A DNA stretch of 64,000 bases from Bradysia coprophila (Eukaryota > Arthropoda > Insecta > Diptera > Sciaridae), in assembly GCF_014529535.1 (NCBI RefSeq), contig NW_023503584.1:4448832-4512831 (forward strand), given 5' to 3'. The notes beneath the pieces are model-generated. The model did not search any database. It was not told the origin of the DNA and was given only the letters and a program-made list of their open reading frames with translations. Position 1 is the stretch's first letter. Each line of letters opens with the position of its first letter. Made by a program: the position numbers and the translations under genes. Positions 38,149 to 49,516 of the stretch are shown in pieces.

Positions 38149-39242
38149 ATGAGACCCTGGACGAGCTCTCACTTCATAGAAAAAACACGTCCAAAATAAT
38201 GAAGTAGTAGATTCGCAATAAATCTCTTGAAAATCTTAGATTTGATATCAAGTCTGATGTGCTTGCCTTCTGTGAAAGGTTATTTTTGGGCAAAGAGTCA
38301 GCATAGTAAATGGACATCATCAAACATCATTATGTCAACATTAGTCTCGTCTATGTTGAGTGACGACACTTTACGTTAAAATAACCACTCAGATTAAATA
38401 CAAATCACACTTAAACCATGTGATACAAGAACATCGGTTTGTGCTTTAGTCTTGTTTAAATGACTACAAGCTCTTAAATTAAAAGAACTGTGAGTGTTGT
38501 TGTTGAATGTCGTTGACTATATATGTTGTATTTCATTTTGAAGCTCAACCAATAAATGCCCCTCGCTCCACGAAATCCAAATGGTTTTTACTGTATCTCA
38601 CAAGAGACAACCAGACACCATAAATATATTTGTTTGCCTAAATTATATTTTGCCCGCCCTTCAATGTTATGGAGAGTGTAACTGTCGTCAAAACATAAAA
38701 CTTGCAGAATAGCAATACGCTTTAAATGTAAAAGATTTTATAATTAAACCTTCTTCGGATCTGGGGAATTAGGACAAGACATTTTATTTGCCAATTCCAG
38801 TTTGAATCAGTATCACTCCGGAATTTTATTAGTTTTATTTAAATTAGTATTTTTGATGATTATGGTATACACAGCGCTTGTGTGAATTGTTTGAGCTGAT
38901 AAATAAATTTGGATATGGGGGATGATACCGTAAAGGGAATAATGACAATAATTAAAGAGTTGGACATTTTGCTGTGTGCGTTCGGTGAGGATCCGAATAA
39001 AATATGAAGTCATGTTTCGAATACCTAAGTTAAGTATATATTATTATAGCTCGATCGAATTTTACTCGTTGCTTTTATGTAGGTGAAGGAGTCCGGAAGA
39101 GGCACAAAAATTGGGCTATCATCTGTTATCGATAACGACTTCAGTTCAGTAATAAATGACAAGTTGTGGTCAATGCTTTCTTATATAGCAATATCAATAA
39201 GCAAGTGTTAAAAAATTATTGCTTTTATTTTAAGATAAGCGA

Positions 39243-41238
39243 AAAAAAAGACTGCTCAAATTGCACAGCCAGTAAAAAATCGATCTTTTCAAAAACAGAA
39301 ATTACAATAAATAAAAATCGTCCACTCTGTTTCTTCCCAACGTTCCAAGAATGCATGCTGCGTTTCCCCTTTGAATAGCAATTGAAATTCTTTGCAACAA
39401 GTAGTCTGTTGAACGCTTTTCCCCTGATGCTTTTTTCATCAATGATCCTAATTTCATGACAAATTTCTTTGTTTCTGGACCCATACAACCTAAAGATTCA
39501 AAAGCAAGCGGGGTGAATAAATAATTTTCTTTAAGTTTTCTATAATGATTATGTTTTAATCTCTCCGCTTTCTCTGCAATTGACCGCGCTTTTTTAGAAG
39601 TTTCATTAATGTACGAAGGAGCCAACGTATCACGCACCGTCACATCCCATAAAAGCGATTTACCATGACTCCAAGGAATCAGAGTCATACCATCAGGTCT
39701 TTTACCGTCATCTCTAGAAATTCCTGGCGGTTGCAACAAAGTTGGAAAATCTGCAGCAGAAAAACCATAAGAAAACTCTCTGTTAACGGAATCATGCCGC
39801 GACGTTATCCCTGTCTTAAGCTTGCACGACAAGCCATGCAAACCATCCTTTTTAACTAACTCACCACAGACACACCTATACTCCTCGCACAATTGGGATC
39901 CTAAACGCAGACCAACAGCAATTCTTGCAGCATTGTTATCTAATAGTAAACCTAGCTGACTCGACGGGACAACCTGCAGCCACTTTGAAGATTCTTTAGT
40001 AGATGACGCAAGCAGTCTCGCACGATCAACAGATTCACTAGATTCAAACATACCGCTAAACTTGCTATTGACCAACGGAAGGTCCCAATTCCTCTGTACC
40101 TTCCTCTTATCATCACTATCTGGAACAAACTCACTAGGAACTGAACCTACTAATCCCAAAAAACTATCATCGATCACCTTAATATTAAACCTCTTTAAAA
40201 TCTCATCAGACAAACCGGACGTCGAATAAACAGACGACAGATACGCTGGAAGTGCCAATTCCTCAACTTTCCTAATACCTAATCCACCGAGAGCTAACGG
40301 CAGGGTAGCCTGATCCCAAGAAAAATCTAACAACCTAACATTAGTAATCGCCTCAAGAGTCGTACGAAAAACCTCATCTACATCCTTCAAATAACCGCTC
40401 AAAGAAAACGCCTTCGAAGTACGCAACAAATAGCTAAACCTACAGCTTCCTAAAGACTTCCTAAAAACGCACAAAGCCGGATGGACATCCATCAACTTCA
40501 AACGCTCACACATCACCTTTATTTCTTCAATCTTAGAAGAAAACACCTTCTCTAAACCTGACTCAAAAATCGGAGAACCTAAAATCTCAAGGGATGACTC
40601 ATCAACTTCCTTGATCCCAGGCAACAGAGCTGATATCTCAGCATACATGTTAGCCTTATCCTCTTCAGTAGCGTTAACAAAAAAAACCTCACACTTCTTC
40701 GCATTCAGCGGCAAACCTGACAAAACACAAAAGTCTAACACTTTCCTAATATCTTCCATCACCACAGAAAGAACATCACCAACTGAACCATCATCTAAAT
40801 ACCAACCATTCAGTCTTGACAAAAGAGAATGCGTCATTCTCATAATGCCAATACAAAAACCAGGTGGACCCAATGGATCACCCTGTTGAAACCCCCTCTT
40901 CGACAACAACGTCTCATCAAGATAATACAAATTAGAAAAAAGCCTATAAGACTGCTGCAACAAAGGAAGCAGCTCCGGGCAGATATCCTCAACTTCGCCT
41001 AGCATAAACTTCCTAAAAACCATATTAAAAGCATTACCAAAATCAAACTTAACCAAAGCCATCGGCTTGTCATGCTTAGCCGTACAAAAACTACGTACCG
41101 CATGAACTAAAGCTTCAGCACCTCCCTTCACACCAAATCCTAACTGAATTGGCTTCAATTTCCGCACTAAATTATCCCTGACATTATAACACGCGACCTT
41201 ACTCGCCAAACGTCTCCAAACAACACCCAAAGTGTTAA
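39243..41238 (-). mobile_element. 5'-truncated non-LTR retrotransposon
   Basis: Extends from a truncation point near 41238, through one long frame, to a 3' UTR ending in GAGCAG, T and eight T. That end also ends the remnant at 2073. Upstream of 41238 the sequence changes to a motif (AATAGATTCGAAATCAATCTCTTG) shared with 11121 and 38203, so the truncation is abrupt. No long poly(A) is present. Frequent loss of the 5' part is typical of target-primed reverse transcription. Confidence 0.85.
39302..41230 (-). CDS. Reverse transcriptase / restriction-like endonuclease fragment (about 640 aa)
   Basis: Open for about 640 codons without a stop. RT motif A is LVKFDFGNAFN, motif B is QGDPLGPPG and motif C is WYLDDGSVG (the YxDD catalytic pair), all in the first 160 residues. 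A thumb-like region follows. Near residue 470 comes a knuckle, C-x-C...GLHGLSC...RHD, then a restriction-like endonuclease core, RPDG...LLWDVTV, as in early-branching non-LTR elements such as the R2 class. The fingers subdomain and any N-terminal zinc fingers are missing, so the protein cannot be complete. It would reverse-transcribe element RNA at a nicked target. The intact frame suggests a fairly recent insertion. The codon reported as the start is only where the truncation leaves an open frame, and no promoter is expected. Confidence 0.88.
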   Translation of the reverse strand: MGVVWRRLASKVACYNVRDNLVRKLKPIQLGFGVKGGAEALVHAVRSFCTAKHDKPMALVKFDFGNAFNMVFRKFMLGEVEDICPELLPLLQQSYRLFSNLYYLDETLLSKRGFQQGDPLGPPGFCIGIMRMTHSLLSRLNGWYLDDGSVGDVLSVVMEDIRKVLDFCVLSGLPLNAKKCEVFFVNATEEDKANMYAEISALLPGIKEVDESSLEILGSPIFESGLEKVFSSKIEEIKVMCERLKLMDVHPALCVFRKSLGSCRFSYLLRTSKAFSLSGYLKDVDEVFRTTLEAITNVRLLDFSWDQATLPLALGGLGIRKVEELALPAYLSSVYSTSGLSDEILKRFNIKVIDDSFLGLVGSVPSEFVPDSDDKRKVQRNWDLPLVNSKFSGMFESSESVDRARLLASSTKESSKWLQVVPSSQLGLLLDNNAARIAVGLRLGSQLCEEYRCVCGELVKKDGLHGLSCKLKTGITSRHDSVNREFSYGFSAADFPTLLQPPGISRDDGKRPDGMTLIPWSHGKSLLWDVTVRDTLAPSYINETSKKARSIAEKAERLKHNHYRKLKENYLFTPLAFESLGCMGPETKKFVMKLGSLMKKASGEKRSTDYLLQRISIAIQRGNAACILGTLGRNRVDDFYLL

Positions 41239-42456
41239 AAATGATGTAATAGATTCGAAATCAATCTCTTGAAAATATACCCAACGAGAAATTCGTTATA
41301 ATAACATTGGTATGAGAAGTTATTCATGTAATACAAATAAAACGGCGAAACATTACCGCTACATATGTGTGCTTTTTCTGGTATAAATGCAAGAAACAAA
41401 CTAATTTGTTCACACATGGATCGATAATTCAATCTCTAAACACATTGTTTTCGGCTAAAATGTTTTGTTGGAAAATATATGCATTTATAGCAAGAGGTTT
41501 TTCATGCGAAATTTTCTGCGCTTGGCAGTGTTTATTGTTTTAAATGTAATATTTTGCACAAAAACCAGAGGAAATTCAATTTATTTGTTTGAAATATGAA
41601 GAGCGTTTGTTGGGTGTAATACAACTTAACGGATGGAGAGGTAGATGAACGTATTATTATCTGGATTTTTTGTATTGCTGGGTTTGGTGACGATAAGCCA
41701 TTGAACGTATTGTAACAAAGTGACTATTCATACCGGGAATACTATGAGCTCAATCTTATTTTTCCATTTATAATTGGAGAATGTAGTGGTATCGCTCACC
41801 ACACCATAATCCAAACTTAAAAAGCTTGGTTTTATGGAACAAATTCTTTAATTTTCTAAGAATTTTCTACTGCGCTTGAACAAGGGATGGCACCCTATGG
41901 AATAAGTAATTTTTCAGTTATCTCGGTGGCAAGCAGTAAAATAAATCTATTCGCAACGGAGTTGTTAATGTAGCAATAATTAATTAAATGAGGAAAGGAA
42001 TAGTAAGTGAAAAACAAGTTGCATTTCAACTAAAAAATTATGAATGGAGAAATTAGTTTTTTAGTCGATTTTTTAATTGTTTTAGACTATCTGACGCCAC
42101 TTGGCTTCAGCTTATGTATAAATGAATCTAATATTTTTGCTCCTTCGTTTTCTGGATTTTTAAATTTAATTCTCCTTACACATTAGGGATTCTTTTGAAG
42201 TTCAACTTCCGAAAAACGGATCTATTTTTGTGGGAGATGGTCTATATACCCACAAACGGACATGTAAATGATGTTTTCTTCACAAGGATCAAAATTTCCC
42301 AGTAACCACGAACGTAGCACTAAGTTCCATTTCAATACATTTTTCAGTGGTTTATTACGAAGTTACCAAGACACCGCTATATGTGTAGGGCACCCATGTA
42401 TAGTATAGACATTTAATTTCTCAATCTCCAAACCTTGAAAATGAAAGAAAAATGGG

Positions 42457-42637
42457 GTAACGACTCCGGTTACAAGCCCTCTTAAGACCTGTTACGAGCC
42501 TACCAAATCTATTGTTCAGGGCTCGTAACGCATACATTGTTTCTTATGGTAAGAACTGAGGGGGCTCGTAACTGAAACATTGTTTCTTGTAAGAGGAAGC
42601 TCGTACCTGGCGGACGGCTTGTAATCGGAGTCGTTAC
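42457..42637. mobile_element. MITE with TIR GTAACGACTCCGGTTACAAG
   Basis: 181 bp. The left end GTAACGACTCCGGTTACAAGCC is repeated inverted at the right as GGCTTGTAATCGGAGTCGTTAC, one mismatch in 22. The interior has GGGCTCGTAAC twice (TTCAGGGCTCGTAAC and GGGGGCTCGTAAC) and CATTGTTTCTT twice. No duplication was found on the flanks. Confidence 0.8.
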
Positions 42638-42776
42638 TAGACCAATGCAAAATGATTAAAAATAGTTGACAGAAAATGTATGAACTATCTGTCAAATATT
42701 TTTCATGCATGATTTGCATGATGTAAACCTAATGTAAACGCTCATATTTCATGCCTTACTAACTAGCGTTAAAGGC

Positions 42777-42916
42777 GAGTACACAGGTCGCCAAAAAAGT
42801 ATGAAAAATCAGAGTTTACATCAGGTTTACACTACGCATGAAAAAATGGCATTATAATTTCTGTCAAAAATTTATTGGGTACGTTTTCCAGACATTTTTC
42901 ACCGACCTGTGTACTC
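42777..42916. mobile_element. MITE with TIR GAGTACACAGGTCG
   Basis: 140 bp between perfect 14-nt inverted ends GAGTACACAGGTCG and CGACCTGTGTACTC. The interior segment GTTTACATCAGGTTTACACT is related in inverted sense to ATGATGTAAACCTAATGTAAAC just upstream (42719-42739). Confidence 0.75.
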
Positions 42917-44504
42917 AACTTAACAAGCATTAATATTGTCTTTTACTAAGTGTAATAACTTGTCTGCTGAAGACACAGCGAAAAAAAATAAATTTGTAAA
43001 TTCAACTCTCTCATTCAGCAATTTCCCCATTGATAATATATCAAATTATGTGTCAATGTGACGACAAAACAAATTATTATATGCGATCTAATCGAAAAAT
43101 AACAAAAATATTTCATTTCATTCAAGAAAATTACGCAGCCCTCCACCTAGATACGTGATGATGACATACGTGCCGAGAAAACTTAACTTTCACCCCAATG
43201 CGAGAAAGGAAGAAGAAGAAGAAGAACATAACCAACGGAAAAAAGAATAACAAACAGTAAGTAACATTATACCGTTACAAACTCCATTTGGATTTGTAGA
43301 GTAGGTGATATTATTATAATGTAATCGACGAGTCATAACAAGACCTTATTTAAGCTTTTTTAAGCATATATATACACTCGCAGCTATACGAAAAAAACAG
43401 AGTCAGTCCCATGCGGGGAATAAATGCAAAGTCTAATATGCCCTCGGCTGTTTTGATTTCGTTATTGAAACGCTTTATCATTATTATTCTATCTTTATCA
43501 TCGTTCGAATCAATAAAGAATTGTTAATAAATCATAACGTTTGTGGATAGGTAAAGGAGACGTGTTGGTGTATATTTTGCTGTTGTGTACGTAGATCTGT
43601 AGCCAAGTGTATTGAATGGTTGTATCCTCAAAGAATACAAAACTCCTTCAATATTGCTGATACACGGAAATGACAACAGCAACAAAATTGTGTAAATGGA
43701 TATCCTAAAGAGGGTTATATCCGCAAAAGTAGCCCCATTATGTCTTATCAACATTTTTTTTGCTACTTCTTTTTGGCTGACTTTTTTTTTGCTTTACTCG
43801 AATTTGCATCTTTACCATCGCACATCTTCGCTTTATTTTGTGAGAAAATTTATTCGCGTTATAAACGGTTATAATAAGTTTACTTCATTATGTGCTAAAT
43901 GGCCGAAATATCTTTTATCGCCGGCTGTAGCGTTTATGTGTCGTTACTGTTGAAAAACATTTTTGTATGCGCTGTGCAAAATAACCGAGAGGTATGTAAC
44001 TAAAGTTCTTTCCACTTGTTGGTAGCTTAAGCAAATTTGGAAATAAAAAGCGAGTTATATGGCACATTAAATTGCTCGGTTAAAATATTTTCAAATGATG
44101 AAATATGCAACACTTTTTTACTACCAGCGAAATTATGTCGAGAACGGATTCTTCGTTATCGCACTCGTCAGAGAGACTAAACACTGAGTTCACATAACTA
44201 GTGGCACTTGCGACGCGCACAGGTTTTTTAGATTTGTTGTGCCGTTTTTTGAAACAAATCTGCAAAAATATGTCTGTTCGACCGTACTAGTCATACTCAA
44301 TTTTGAAAACTTTTTTCTTTTGTGACAATTTTAAGAGGTCAACCAAATTGCCTTCAGTTTACATAGCAACATCGAGAGGTGTGTTTTAACAGAAACTCTT
44401 TTTTTGTTCAGCCGAGGATGTATTAGGAAAATTGTCTTCTTCATTCTTTATGCTCGTGTCATGTTCATGTATAATTTATGGTCAAAATAGGTTACATGCT
44501 TTTG

Positions 44505-44655
44505 TTTTCCTTAGGGTTGAAAGTGGCATATTGCACACGAATAAAAGCGAAAAGTAGAGTTTTCGTGTGTTAATTGACCTCGGCTTCGCCTCGGATCAAC
44601 AAAATTTACACGAGAACTTTATTTTTCAATTTTTATCCCTTGTCATGTAATAGTA
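44505..44655. mobile_element. Second member of the 22189 MITE family
   Basis: Ends TTAGGGTTGAAA and TTTTTATCCCTTGTCATGTA, with the inner core GACCTCGGCTTCGCCTCGGATC, the mirror image of the core at 22240. It also shares the TTTTCGTGTG motif. It is more diverged at the left end than the copy at 22189. Confidence 0.6.
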
Positions 44656-46823
44656 TGTAATAGAAACTGTTGTTGAGACGTCTGATTTGATATTGCAATT
44701 TCGTAGGGGCTTCGAGCAGTCGGCTTGGTATATTTTGTTTAAATTATTATTTTGAAGTGGAGCTAAACTGTATTCGCTTCGTTAACTACAGTTCCAACAA
44801 TTCAACCAGGAAAGACATCTTTCCGAAAGTATCGCATTAAGTGGCATTTATGCATTTCAAAAGATGGAAATTATTGCTTCAGTATCGACTGTATTTTCCA
44901 TCTAACGTGGTTTTGATTAATTGTCGAGAAATTATGGGAATTTGCAGAGATATAAATGAAATGTTTCGTTCCATGCACAATGCACATCCATCTATGATAA
45001 GAGGTAATCGACACGCGGATACACGATTAACCACATTATACCATTTTCATCATTCGAATCGTAAATTATGCAATTTTAGCATGGAGATAATATTTTAGAC
45101 CAAAATATAATTTATTGCCAAATGTGCCAAAGCTTCATTTCATTGGTCGAACCGAAATATGATATGAATTTGCTGCTCTTTATTTGACTATGATTATAAA
45201 TGGTGATTATAGTTTCAACAAAATTTATGTCTGCATAAACCCTCGCTGTAAACATTATAATGCGCAGCTGTGCTTAATCATACCGTATCATACAATTACA
45301 ATCATTAAACCTGTATGCTCACTGTAGAATGAAGAATTAATCTAGCAAAATTACGAACATTTAACTAAGTCTGAGTGGCGTAAAACATATAGAGATCAGA
45401 GACTCTAACTCGATCCTTGTCCATTTATTTAAATTCATCTCTGATGTCTTATAGCAAACTAAATGTTAAGACTAATGAAGTACAAGATTTTATTTGAGTT
45501 TGCCGAAAATACTCAATTAGAAGCAGTAATATGTTCGATTGTTACTGTTGGTGATACGATACGATACAATACGATTCGAACTAGAAATGTAAGGTCTACC
45601 AATAACTTTCTTACAATTATGCAGAAGTCTAAAACTTTTTGAGCTTTACTTTGCAAACATCAGTTTTCTATAAATTTTTATTAACTATAAAACTGAATTT
45701 GGTCCTTCGCGGGTAATATACGTAATTTTAACAACTCAGCATCATTGGGGACAAATATTTGATGCTTCAGATGCCTATGTTGTGAAAGAAACATTGTATG
45801 CAAACCGCACATACACATTGTTGCACTGGGTTGCATAAATTCCTAAAATGTCTATTTTTTTGTGGGTTAAGGCTGGTTGTTCCAGTCACAAAAACATTGA
45901 AAAAACTAACATTTGTTGGAATCTCTGATTTCCGATTCGAAAATCACATAATTATAATGATCACATTTGACCCATAACTTGATGAATCACTGTTGTTCTA
46001 TGGTTAGTCAAACCCGAATGAATTAAATTAATGCGCTCAAGGGAATTATTTATTTTTGATGTCTCGTCTTGTGTAAATAATATGAATGCGATACATTTGC
46101 CGATGGAATATAATGTTCACATTCACATCAGAGGCATAATTTAATTACATATTTTGCAAATTCACAGCCGAGTGTGTTGGTTGTTGTAATTGTTTCATTA
46201 TATTATACAGCTTAGATGTTCCATATTATTCACATTAAATTATATTGTATGCCTAATATTCAATCTAACCAATATGATGGAGAATAAGCCGATGTCACCA
46301 ATATAACACATTGTTCCCTATTCGAATTATAATTTGTGTAACATAATTAACAAACATTACACTAAAGCTCTAAATAACCGCTTCAAATAATCATTTACCA
46401 ATGAGTTGTAACATACACACTTCAGGAAATTTACATAGAATTGCTGTGTAATATTTTGATATGATTGGTGGGTAGTGTCATTGGAACTACACCACATTTT
46501 GGAATTTTGTATTTATTATGGTAATTTTGCGATAATGAAATGACAAAATATATTTTTTTTTTGAATTAAAGCTTTGATCTTTTTGTGGTTCTGGATGATA
46601 TCAACCATATCAACATACATTCTGTACATAGCTAAGATCAAAAACAATTAGTTTATCACTGTGCCTTTTATGATTTTTTTTCAATGTTAAGGTTCATCCA
46701 CGTCGACCTTTTAGAAATAGCAAGCGTATCGCGATATGAACATTAAATCTGCTACTTCTTTTGTTTAAAATATAGTGTTTGATATCAAATTATTTACTTC
46801 ATCAGACTTCTACTACTGAGCAG

Positions 46824-47516
46824 GAGCAATATAATAAGTGCTCGATGGATGTTAACGTCGTGGGCATGTGTTGTGTGCAATCACTTTGAAATAATGGAAA
46901 GGTTTGTGGTACTTGGTGGACTTAACATTTTTGAAGATGATTCTTATCCTTGCGACTTAGTCAAGAAGCAGGAACTGTTTCAATTGGGACAATTCGATTA
47001 TGATATTGCCCTGGTCAGAACAAGTTCAACCGATTCCATACTACAAAGGCTCAATAGAAAGTGCCATAACTGATGCTGTGTCGATTGGATGGGGTTCAGT
47101 TTGGGTAATTTGCTGTTTTTAATTGCTTTATCATTCAGTAAGAAATTCTCATGATTTTCTAGAATTATGAAGGTATCGCTCAACCCTTAACTTATACAAG
47201 AGTAACCGTTCGTCCTACAACCCGATGCGAACCGATACGCAGGGATTTTTTAGCACCGTTTTTCCCATCTACTGTTATCTGTGGACTGTATCCATCTTGA
47301 CGAGGTGTTCGTGTTGACTTTGGAGTACCTTTAGCAACACTGGACAGCAGAATTTTATTAGGGATCTATGCTGGCTATTGCAATGATGGTATTGATCGAC
47401 CAGATCTGTATACTGGAACCGCAGACCTAGCTGATTGGATCTTTCAGAATTCTAATGTTGATGGTATTGTAAATGTAGCAGATGTAGCTTGTAAAAAGAG
47501 TTTTCCTAATGAATAA
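46824..47516 (+). pseudogene. Decayed chymotrypsin-like (S1A) serine protease
   Basis: An exon opens at 46824 after CTGAGCAG and reads SNIISARWMLTS, the strand before the catalytic His, but the His motif is replaced by WACVVC. VVLGGLNI and FDYDIALV (catalytic Asp context) follow. A frameshift near 47015 is needed to continue into IPYYKGSIESA...SIGWGSVW. A 58-nt intron (47105-47162) follows, then TRVTVRP...FPSTVICG. There is an in-frame TGA at 47298-47300, and where GDSGGP belongs only DFGVPL is seen. The C-terminal helix region ADLADWIFQN is well kept, and the frame ends at TAA 47514-47516. Two disabling changes plus loss of His and Ser make this a pseudogene, probably derived from a catalytically inactive homologue. 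Upstream exons were not found. Confidence 0.78.
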
Positions 47517-47547
47517 GTTAAATGTTCTAATATTTTTAGACTATCAA

Positions 47548-47759
47548 CAACGCACTGCTCCTAGCATGAACACTACTTTGACAAACGTCGAATTTGGAGG
47601 CTTTTGTGATGAGAACTACCGCTTAAGATTGATTGTATTGTGTGTTTGAACTCACACAACTAAAACAAGTCACCTATCTTCACGAAAGAAACGCAGTGCC
47701 TACTGTGACTTCATCAGCCTCCAAATATTTCTTATGTTCATGCTAGGAGCAGTGCGTTG
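47548..47759. mobile_element. MITE, TIR CAACGCACTGCTCCTAGC, 7-bp TSD CTATCAA
   Basis: 212 bp. Ends CAACGCACTGCTCCTAGCAT and ATGCTAGGAGCAGTGCGTTG are inverted, continuing through GAACA and the GGAGGCT/AGCCTCC block. Perfect 7-bp duplication CTATCAA lies at 47541-47547 and 47760-47766. It sits about 30 bp past the end of the dead protease. A related segment is nested at 50573-50762. Confidence 0.9.
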
Positions 47760-47766
47760 CTATCAA

Positions 47767-48604
47767 GCAATCAATAAAACTAAATTGTTTCATTGTAAAT
47801 TCTGCACAATAGTTCTTGGTCATAAACCACTACAAAACGGGACATTTTCGTGAAGAGATAGCATACATAACAATGTCGTCGCTACTGTTTGGCGATTATG
47901 GTGAAAGCCTCATACGAACAAGTTCGAGCTGGTCATGGACAATATAATGTTCGGTCATTTTTACTGTATACATTTGCGTACGCTTCAGTGGTGCGTGGTT
48001 TTGTGCCGAACGCATCGGCCGGTCAGTTAAATACATCGCTGAAACATAATCAGAGGAGAACGTCTGACCTGAGCATCGCTTATTAAACTGAAGTACAAAG
48101 ACATACATGAAGTGGCACGGATGAAGGCTGTTGGGAAAGTTACTCCAACTACAATTTTTTCAGATAAACAAGGCCACACCCTTTCCATACCAAATGTCCA
48201 AATTTACCACAGCTGTGCATGTTGTGATGAAACTCATCGCTACCCTATCAACAGTGTATCGCCAATTTACTAGATGTCGAATTTATGCGTGCGGTGAGTT
48301 CAAAATTTGAATGTAAAATTAAGCGAGTTTTCTTTCTAAATGGAAAATCAAATAAAGAAAATCCACGCCAGAGAAGAATAAAAATTTCGTCATTCCGTAT
48401 CAGTTGATCTCACATTTATTGTAAATATTATGTAAATGTGAATAAGAAATATTACATGATTTTTCTTAAAAAGTAAATCGATTCGAAGGAACTTCGAACA
48501 TTAAAATCTTAAAACTTAAAATAAATTGTCACATTGAATTGATTAGGTTTCTTCTTGAGCACAGAAGCATAAAGAACTAACAACAGTTCCCACATTCTAA
48601 TAAA
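47767..48604. other. Intergenic and 3' flank of the repeat protein gene
   Basis: No gene could be supported; the overlapping short frames at 47889-48108 match nothing known. On the minus strand AATAAA lies at about 48413-48418, some 190 nt past the stop of the gene at 48605, and may be its poly(A) signal. Confidence 0.4.
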
Positions 48605-49516
48605 CTAACAAACAAACCGCAGAACCAAGAGAACTAAAAATATTGGCATTAGAATTACAGTCACAACCACTGCTAATTCTTCATCTCCAGTAGGTGGAGT
48701 AGTTGTTGCCGGCGAGCGATTAGTCTGATTATAATTTAGGTCAATTGATGGCCATGTAAATAACGATGACAAACGAGCAGGCGAATGTTGATACTTTGGT
48801 TGTGGTCGCACTTCTAATACTTCATCTCCAGTAGGTGGAGTAGTTGTTGACGGCGAGCGATTAGTCTGATTATAATTTAGGTCAATTGATGACCATGTAA
48901 ATAACGATGACAAACGAGCAGTCGAATGTTGGTACTTTGGTTGCAGATGCACTGCTAATACTTCGTCTCCAGTAGGTGGAGTAGTTGTTGACGACGAGTG
49001 ATTAGTCTGATTATAATTTTGGTCAATTGATGGCCATGTAAATAACGATGACAAACGAGCAGGCGGATGTCGATACTTTGGTTGTGGATGCAGTGGATGT
49101 CGAAACTGTGTTCGTGGGAAAGGCGGAAAGTGAAATTTTCGATCACTCCAATACTGATTTCGACTAACTATCGGCTTAGGCTTTGCTGGTACGCGTGGTG
49201 GTTTAATATTGAAGCGCATAATGCCACGTGCACCAACAAAAGGAGCTGAAAAATAAATTTGCAGGAAAATTCGTCGTAAGACATGGACGTATAAATTAAT
49301 TTTATCAAAGATTTGAAGCAACTCTGATCCTGATCCCAACATTTCAACAAAAAAAATGTTGTCCACGCTTCATGGTTAATTGCTTTTCGCATAACAAATT
49401 CGACCCGATAGTCAAAAATTTCTGACTGTGTACGAATACAGAATTGTGAACTTACCAAGAATAGGAATGGTCAGTGTAATGACAAGGAATGTCCATAAAG
49501 TTAATGTACCGGCCAT
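48605..49516 (-). CDS. Secreted or membrane-anchored protein with three 47-residue tandem repeats
   Basis: Two exons, 49516-49456 and 49245-48605, with a 210-nt intron (donor GTAAG, acceptor TTTTTCAG, phase 1). The product is 233 residues. Exon 1 is a signal peptide, MAGTLTLWTFLVITLTIPIL. Exon 2 starts APFVGARG and has a Pro/basic region, then three tandem repeats with the consensus order QPKYQH, ARLSSLFTW, SIDLNYNQTN and TTTPPTGDE. Each repeat carries an Asn-Gln-Thr glycosylation sequon. The C-terminus VVTVILMPIFLVLLVLRF is hydrophobic with no tail, so it is either a GPI-attachment signal or a membrane anchor. The repeats are 141 nt apart and very similar in DNA, pointing to recent duplication. 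I do not recognise the family. The open frame can be extended upstream of exon 2, but that version lacks a signal peptide. Confidence 0.75.
48683..49089 (-). repeat. 141-nt coding tandem repeat, three units
   Basis: Blocks such as CTTCATCTCCAGTAGGTGG, TAGTTGTTG, GATTAGTCTGATTATAATTT and AATAACGATGACAAACGAGC recur at 141-nt spacing. They encode the three 47-residue repeats of the gene at 48605-49516. The third unit on the plus strand (the first in the protein) is the most diverged. Confidence 0.85.

Larger units (their letters stand above)
36726..39242. other. 3' flank of the large gene and intergenic repeats
   Basis: No gene was seen. A possible poly(A) signal AATAAA is at 37225-37230, about 500 nt after the stop. 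The interval holds two hairpins (36874, 37638), a 10-nt tandem repeat (CATAACACAC, 38106-38148) and, at about 38203, a GAAGTAGTAGATTC...AATCTCTTGAAAAT motif that recurs near 11121 and 41240. Confidence 0.5.
41239..46823. other. Intergenic, no gene seen
   Basis: No supported coding region. Two TIR elements (42457, 42777) and a copy of the 22189 MITE family (44505) are listed separately. There is an AAG-rich microsatellite at about 43206-43229 and a GATAC-type repeat near 45552-45577. The remaining AT-rich sequence has nothing I can name. Confidence 0.5.

Noticed and set aside
38100..38150. Possible CRISPR-like array at the CATAACACAC repeat
   Set aside because: Units are 10 nt with no spacers, in a eukaryotic genome; it is a simple tandem repeat.
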